From Kitasatospora sp. DSM 101779 (lineage in GTDB: Bacteria > Actinomycetota > Actinomycetes > Streptomycetales > Streptomycetaceae): 64,000 nt of DNA. A program made the position numbers and the translations under genes. The stretch is from contig NZ_JAHTIK010000001.1 of NCBI RefSeq assembly GCF_025655475.1, positions 5,553,978-5,617,977 on the forward strand, read 5' to 3'. A model generated the notes under the pieces. It ran no database searches. It saw only the letters and a list, made by a program, of their open reading frames with translations, and was not told where the DNA came from. Every line of letters begins with the position of its first letter. Within the stretch, counting starts at the first letter, position 1. Below are positions 61,232 to 64,000 of the stretch, piece after piece.

Positions 61232-62206
61232 TCATTGTGCCAGCCCCCGGCCCGCGGACGGCTCGCTCTCACGCCGTCCGTCCCGGCCCGCGGACGCCCC
61301 CTCCCGGCCCGGAGCGGTGCCGTCCCGGCCCGCCGACTGGGCGGGCAGCACCACGTCGCAGACCTCGGGACCGGAGTCCGGCGCCGCCCGGTGCCGGCGC
61401 CGGGACAACGGCCCGGCCACCGCCCCCAGCAGGGCGAAGGCGGCGATGGCCAGCAGCACGATGGCCGGACCGGACGGCACGTCGGCCTGGTACGAGCCCG
61501 CCACACCGAGCACCGCCACGGTGATGCCGAGACCGACCGCCGCCGCCTGGGTCGCCCGGAAGGAGCGCGTCACCTGCTGCGCCGCCGCCACCGGGACGAC
61601 CATCAGCGCGCTGACCAGCAGCAGGCCGACCACCCGCATCGCCACCGTCACGGTGACCGCGGCCATCACGGCCAGCAGCAGGTTCAGCAGCCGGACGGGG
61701 ATGCCGGTGACCCGGGCGAACTCCTCGTCCTGGCAGATCGCGAACAGCTGACGGCGCAGCCCGAAGGTGACGGCCACGACCACGGCGGCCAGCACCGCGA
61801 TGGTCGCGAGGTCCTCGGGGCCGACGGTGAGGATGGAGCCCCACAGGTAGCTCTCCAGGTTGCCGCTGCCGGCCTGCGCGCTCACGCTGACCAGCAGTTT
61901 TCCGCAGGCCATGCCGCCGTAGAAGAGCATCGCGAGGGCGATGTCGCCGCGCTGGTTGCCGCGCGAGCGGACGAGTTCCATCACGACCGCGCCCAGCACG
62001 CAGACCAGGACGGCCATCCAGACCGGGCTGGTCTGGAACAGGAAGCCGAGGCCGACGCCGGTGAGGGCGACGTGCCCGATGCCGTCGCCCATCAGCGCCT
62101 GGCGCCGCTGCACCAGGTAGACGCCGACGGCCGGCGCGGTGATCCCGACCAGCACGGCGGCGACCAGCGCCCGCTGCATGAAGTCGAACTGGAGCATCTC
62201 GATCAT
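61232..62206 (-). CDS. znuB: Zinc ABC transporter permease ZnuB
   Basis: A 324-residue ABC-3 family permease with about eight to nine helices (MLQFDFMQRALVAAVLVGITAPAVGVYLVQRRQALMGDGIGHVALTGVGLG...). The HVALTGVGLG and RVVGLLLVSALMVVPVAAA segments are family signatures. The C-terminal ~55 residues are a charged Arg/Gly/Ser tail beyond the membrane core, longer than usual. ATG overlaps the znuC stop by 4 nt, so translation is coupled. Confidence 0.94.
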   Translation of the reverse strand: MIEMLQFDFMQRALVAAVLVGITAPAVGVYLVQRRQALMGDGIGHVALTGVGLGFLFQTSPVWMAVLVCVLGAVVMELVRSRGNQRGDIALAMLFYGGMACGKLLVSVSAQAGSGNLESYLWGSILTVGPEDLATIAVLAAVVVAVTFGLRRQLFAICQDEEFARVTGIPVRLLNLLLAVMAAVTVTVAMRVVGLLLVSALMVVPVAAAQQVTRSFRATQAAAVGLGITVAVLGVAGSYQADVPSGPAIVLLAIAAFALLGAVAGPLSRRRHRAAPDSGPEVCDVVLPAQSAGRDGTAPGREGASAGRDGRRESEPSAGRGLAQ

Positions 62207-63135
62207 GCGAGCAGTCCTCGGGTGTGGGTGTGGTCGTCGGCGTGCGGGTGGACGTGGTCGTGACCGGGCAGCGCGTGCTGCCCGACCCCCTGGGGCGGCG
62301 GGCCGTCGTGCGCCACACAGCCGTCCCGCAGCACCACGGCGCGGTCGATGAGCGGCTCCAGCGGGCCGAGTTCGTGCAGGACGAGCAGGACGGCGCAGCC
62401 GCGCTCGGCCTCCCGGCCCAGGATGTCGGCGAGCACCTGCTGGCTGGCGACGTCCACCCCGGCCATCGGCTCGTCCATGATCAGCAGGTCCGGTTCGCCG
62501 ACCAGGGCGCGGGCGATCAGCACCCGCTGGTGCTGGCCGCCCGAGAGCCCGGCCACGCCGTCCTCGGCGCGGTCCAGCATGCCGACCGCGGCCAGCGCCC
62601 GGTCGACCGCCGCGCGGTCGCGCCGGCGGAAGGGCAGCAGTCGGTGCTGCGGCAGGCGTCCGGTGGAGACCACCTCGCGGACGGTCGCCGGAACGCCGCC
62701 GGCGGCGGTGGTGCGCTGCGGCACGTAGCCGATCCGGCGCCAGTCGCGGAACGAGCGGTACGGGGTGCCGAACAGCTCCAGGTGCCCGCGGTCCAGCGGG
62801 ACGCCGCCGATCACCGCCTTGACGGTGGTCGACTTGCCCGAGCCGTTGGCGCCGAGCAGGGCCACCACCTCGCCGGGGCGGACGGTGAGGTCGACGCCGC
62901 GCAGCACCGGGCGGCCGCCAACGGAGGCGACCGCTTCGCGGAGACGGACGGCGGGCGGCTGCCCACCGGGGGCTGCGTCGGCGGCTGCGTCGGCCGTGGT
63001 GGTTGCGTCGGGTGCGGTGGCTGCTTCCGGCGCGGTGGTTGCTTCGGGTGCGGGGCTTGAGTCGGGCGCGGTGGTTGCTTCGGGTGCGGGGCTTGAGTCG
63101 GGCGCGGTGGTGCGCTCGGGGAGGACTGGGCTCAT
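62203..63135 (-). CDS. znuC: Zinc ABC transporter ATPase ZnuC with His-rich tail
   Basis: A 310-residue ATPase. Walker A GANGSGKST, signature LSGGQHQRV, Walker B LLIMDEP and H-loop LVLHELG are canonical. The N-terminal ~60 residues are a repetitive Thr/Ala/Pro/Glu/Asp extension encoded by 36-bp direct repeats. The C-terminus ends GHDHVHPHADDHTHTRG, a likely zinc-binding His-rich tail. Second gene of the zinc operon. Both extensions are unusual for ZnuC. Confidence 0.94.
   Translation of the reverse strand: MSPVLPERTTAPDSSPAPEATTAPDSSPAPEATTAPEAATAPDATTTADAAADAAPGGQPPAVRLREAVASVGGRPVLRGVDLTVRPGEVVALLGANGSGKSTTVKAVIGGVPLDRGHLELFGTPYRSFRDWRRIGYVPQRTTAAGGVPATVREVVSTGRLPQHRLLPFRRRDRAAVDRALAAVGMLDRAEDGVAGLSGGQHQRVLIARALVGEPDLLIMDEPMAGVDVASQQVLADILGREAERGCAVLLVLHELGPLEPLIDRAVVLRDGCVAHDGPPPQGVGQHALPGHDHVHPHADDHTHTRGLLA
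63032..63103 (-). repeat. 36-bp direct repeat in the 5' end of znuC
   Basis: Two perfect adjacent copies (63032-63067 and 63068-63103) encode the 12-residue unit TTAPDSSPAPEA; degenerate copies continue on both sides. Confidence 0.92.
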
Positions 63136-63149
63136 GGCGTGGTGTCCCG

Positions 63150-64000
63150 TCAGCTGGTGGCGCCGAGCGCCGCCCGGAGGTTGGTCAGGTTCTGCCGCAT
63201 CACGGAGAAGTAGTCGCCCTTGCCGCCCTTGATGCCCTCGATGGGGTCCAGCACGGCGGTCTGCAGCTTCAGGTCCTTGGCGACGCTGGTGGCGAGCGCG
63301 GGGCTCACCAGGCTCTCGAAGAAGATGGTGGTGACGCCGTGCTCGCGGGCCGCCCGCTGGATCGTGGCGAGCCGGGCCGGGCTGGGCTCGGCCTCCGGGT
63401 CGACCCCGTTGATCGCGATCTGCTCCAGGCCGTAGTGGTCGGCGAGGTAGCCGAAGGCGGCGTGGCTGGTGACGAAGGCCTTCGTCTTCGAATCCCTCAG
63501 GCCGTCCTGGAACTCCTTGTCCAGCGCGGTGAGTCGGGTGACCAGGTCGGCGGTGTTCTTCTCGTAGTCGGCGGCGTGCGCCGGGTCGGCCTCGGCGAAC
63601 TCCGCGCCGACCGCCTTGGCGACCGCCGCGTACCGGGTCGGGTCGAGCCAGATGTGCGGGTCGCCGGCCGGGCCGCCGTGCTCGTGGCCGTGGCCGTCGG
63701 CCTCCTCGCCGCCCTCGTCGAGGTGGTGGTCGACCAGGGGGGAGGAGGCCGTGGCGTCGACGATGTGCTGGGAGTGGGACTGGGCGACCGCCTTGTCGAC
63801 CGTCGGCTGCAGCCCCTTCAGGTAGAGCACGGCGCCGGCCTTCTGGACGGCGCCGACCTGCTTGGCGGTGAGCTCGAGGTCGTGCGGCTCCACGCCGACG
63901 GCCGTCAGATCGGTCACCTTCACGTGCTCGCCGCCGATCTGCGAGGCGAGGAACTCCATCGGGTAGAAGGACGCGACCACCGTCAGCCTGCCGCCGGCGT
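63150..64000 (-). CDS. znuA: Zinc ABC transporter substrate-binding protein ZnuA (5' end outside window)
   Basis: Partial: at least 283 residues, lacking the signal peptide/lipobox, which lies beyond position 64000. LTVVASFYPMEFLASQIGGEHVKVTDLTAVGVEPHDLELT carries the first zinc His. A His/Asp/Glu-rich loop (DHHLDEGGEEADGHGHEHGG) is typical of zinc-specific binding proteins, then DPHIWLDP and VTSHAAFGYLADHYGL provide further ligands. It captures Zn(II) outside the membrane for ZnuBC. First gene of znuA-znuC-znuB-zur; 14-nt gap to znuC. Confidence 0.95.
   Translation of the reverse strand, partial: AGGRLTVVASFYPMEFLASQIGGEHVKVTDLTAVGVEPHDLELTAKQVGAVQKAGAVLYLKGLQPTVDKAVAQSHSQHIVDATASSPLVDHHLDEGGEEADGHGHEHGGPAGDPHIWLDPTRYAAVAKAVGAEFAEADPAHAADYEKNTADLVTRLTALDKEFQDGLRDSKTKAFVTSHAAFGYLADHYGLEQIAINGVDPEAEPSPARLATIQRAAREHGVTTIFFESLVSPALATSVAKDLKLQTAVLDPIEGIKGGKGDYFSVMRQNLTNLRAALGATS

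Overview
The window is a high-GC actinobacterial chromosome segment and almost certainly belongs to the family Streptomycetaceae (Streptomyces or Kitasatospora). The evidence is strong third-position GC bias, GTG/TTG starts, many start codons sitting 6-8 nt after a -10-like hexamer (leaderless mRNAs), and a gene order I recognise from Streptomyces chromosomes: leuS, degV, comEA-comEC, holA, rpsT, lepA, hemW, hrcA-dnaJ, rsmE, HIT, rnz, phoH-ybeY-corC, era, leuA, recO-uppS, zur-znu. It is core chromosome. There is no prophage, no IS with an intact transposase, no CRISPR array and no biosynthetic cluster.

Layout. 1-6.1 kb: a MmyB-type XRE regulator divergent from a 14-TM drug exporter, a PH-like protein, and a coupled pair (helical-repeat protein plus membrane-anchored M16 peptidase). 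6.4-8 kb: tRNA-Ala(GGC) and a repeat-containing HTH protein. 8.2-11.4 kb: leuS behind a leucine-rich leader peptide and attenuator. 11.6-19 kb: a WYL repressor, a coiled-coil membrane protein, DegV, then comEA-comEC preceded by two DnaA-box sequences. 19-26.3 kb: a second MmyB-type regulator, holA, a membrane protein, rpsT, an ABM-domain protein and lepA. 26.3-34.6 kb: an ECF41-like sigma factor, a heterodimeric ABC exporter, long-chain acyl-CoA synthetase and hemW. 34.6-40.6 kb: DUF3097, pspAB-htpX, hrcA-dnaJ with a CIRCE operator, and rsmE. 40.7-52.5 kb: a tricorn-like protease, HIT, rnz, phoH-ybeY-corC, DUF4383, an aldo/keto reductase, a catalytically dead cytidine-deaminase-like protein and era.

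52.5-54.2 kb is the odd stretch. A perfect 62-bp palindrome is followed by remnants of a LacI regulator and a GH3 glycosidase fused tail to tail, a small intact gene, and a frameshifted, truncated pstC-like permease. Beyond it lie a protealysin-type M4 protease with its emfourin-type inhibitor, leuA with its own leucine leader peptide and a 12-bp competing stem, terB, recO with a tiny overlapping upstream ORF, uppS, and the zinc operon znuA-znuC-znuB-zur, which runs off the right end.

Most genes serve translation (leuS, lepA, rpsT, era, ybeY, rsmE, tRNA-Ala), protein quality control (hrcA, dnaJ, htpX, tricorn), DNA uptake and repair (comEA/EC, holA, recO), cell envelope (uppS) and zinc homeostasis. 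The best leads are regulatory and evolutionary. Two leucine attenuators control leucine synthesis and leucine charging. A 20-bp element is shared by the two MmyB loci. The ABC exporter has one degenerate ATP site split between its two subunits. A deletion scar lies between era and leuA.
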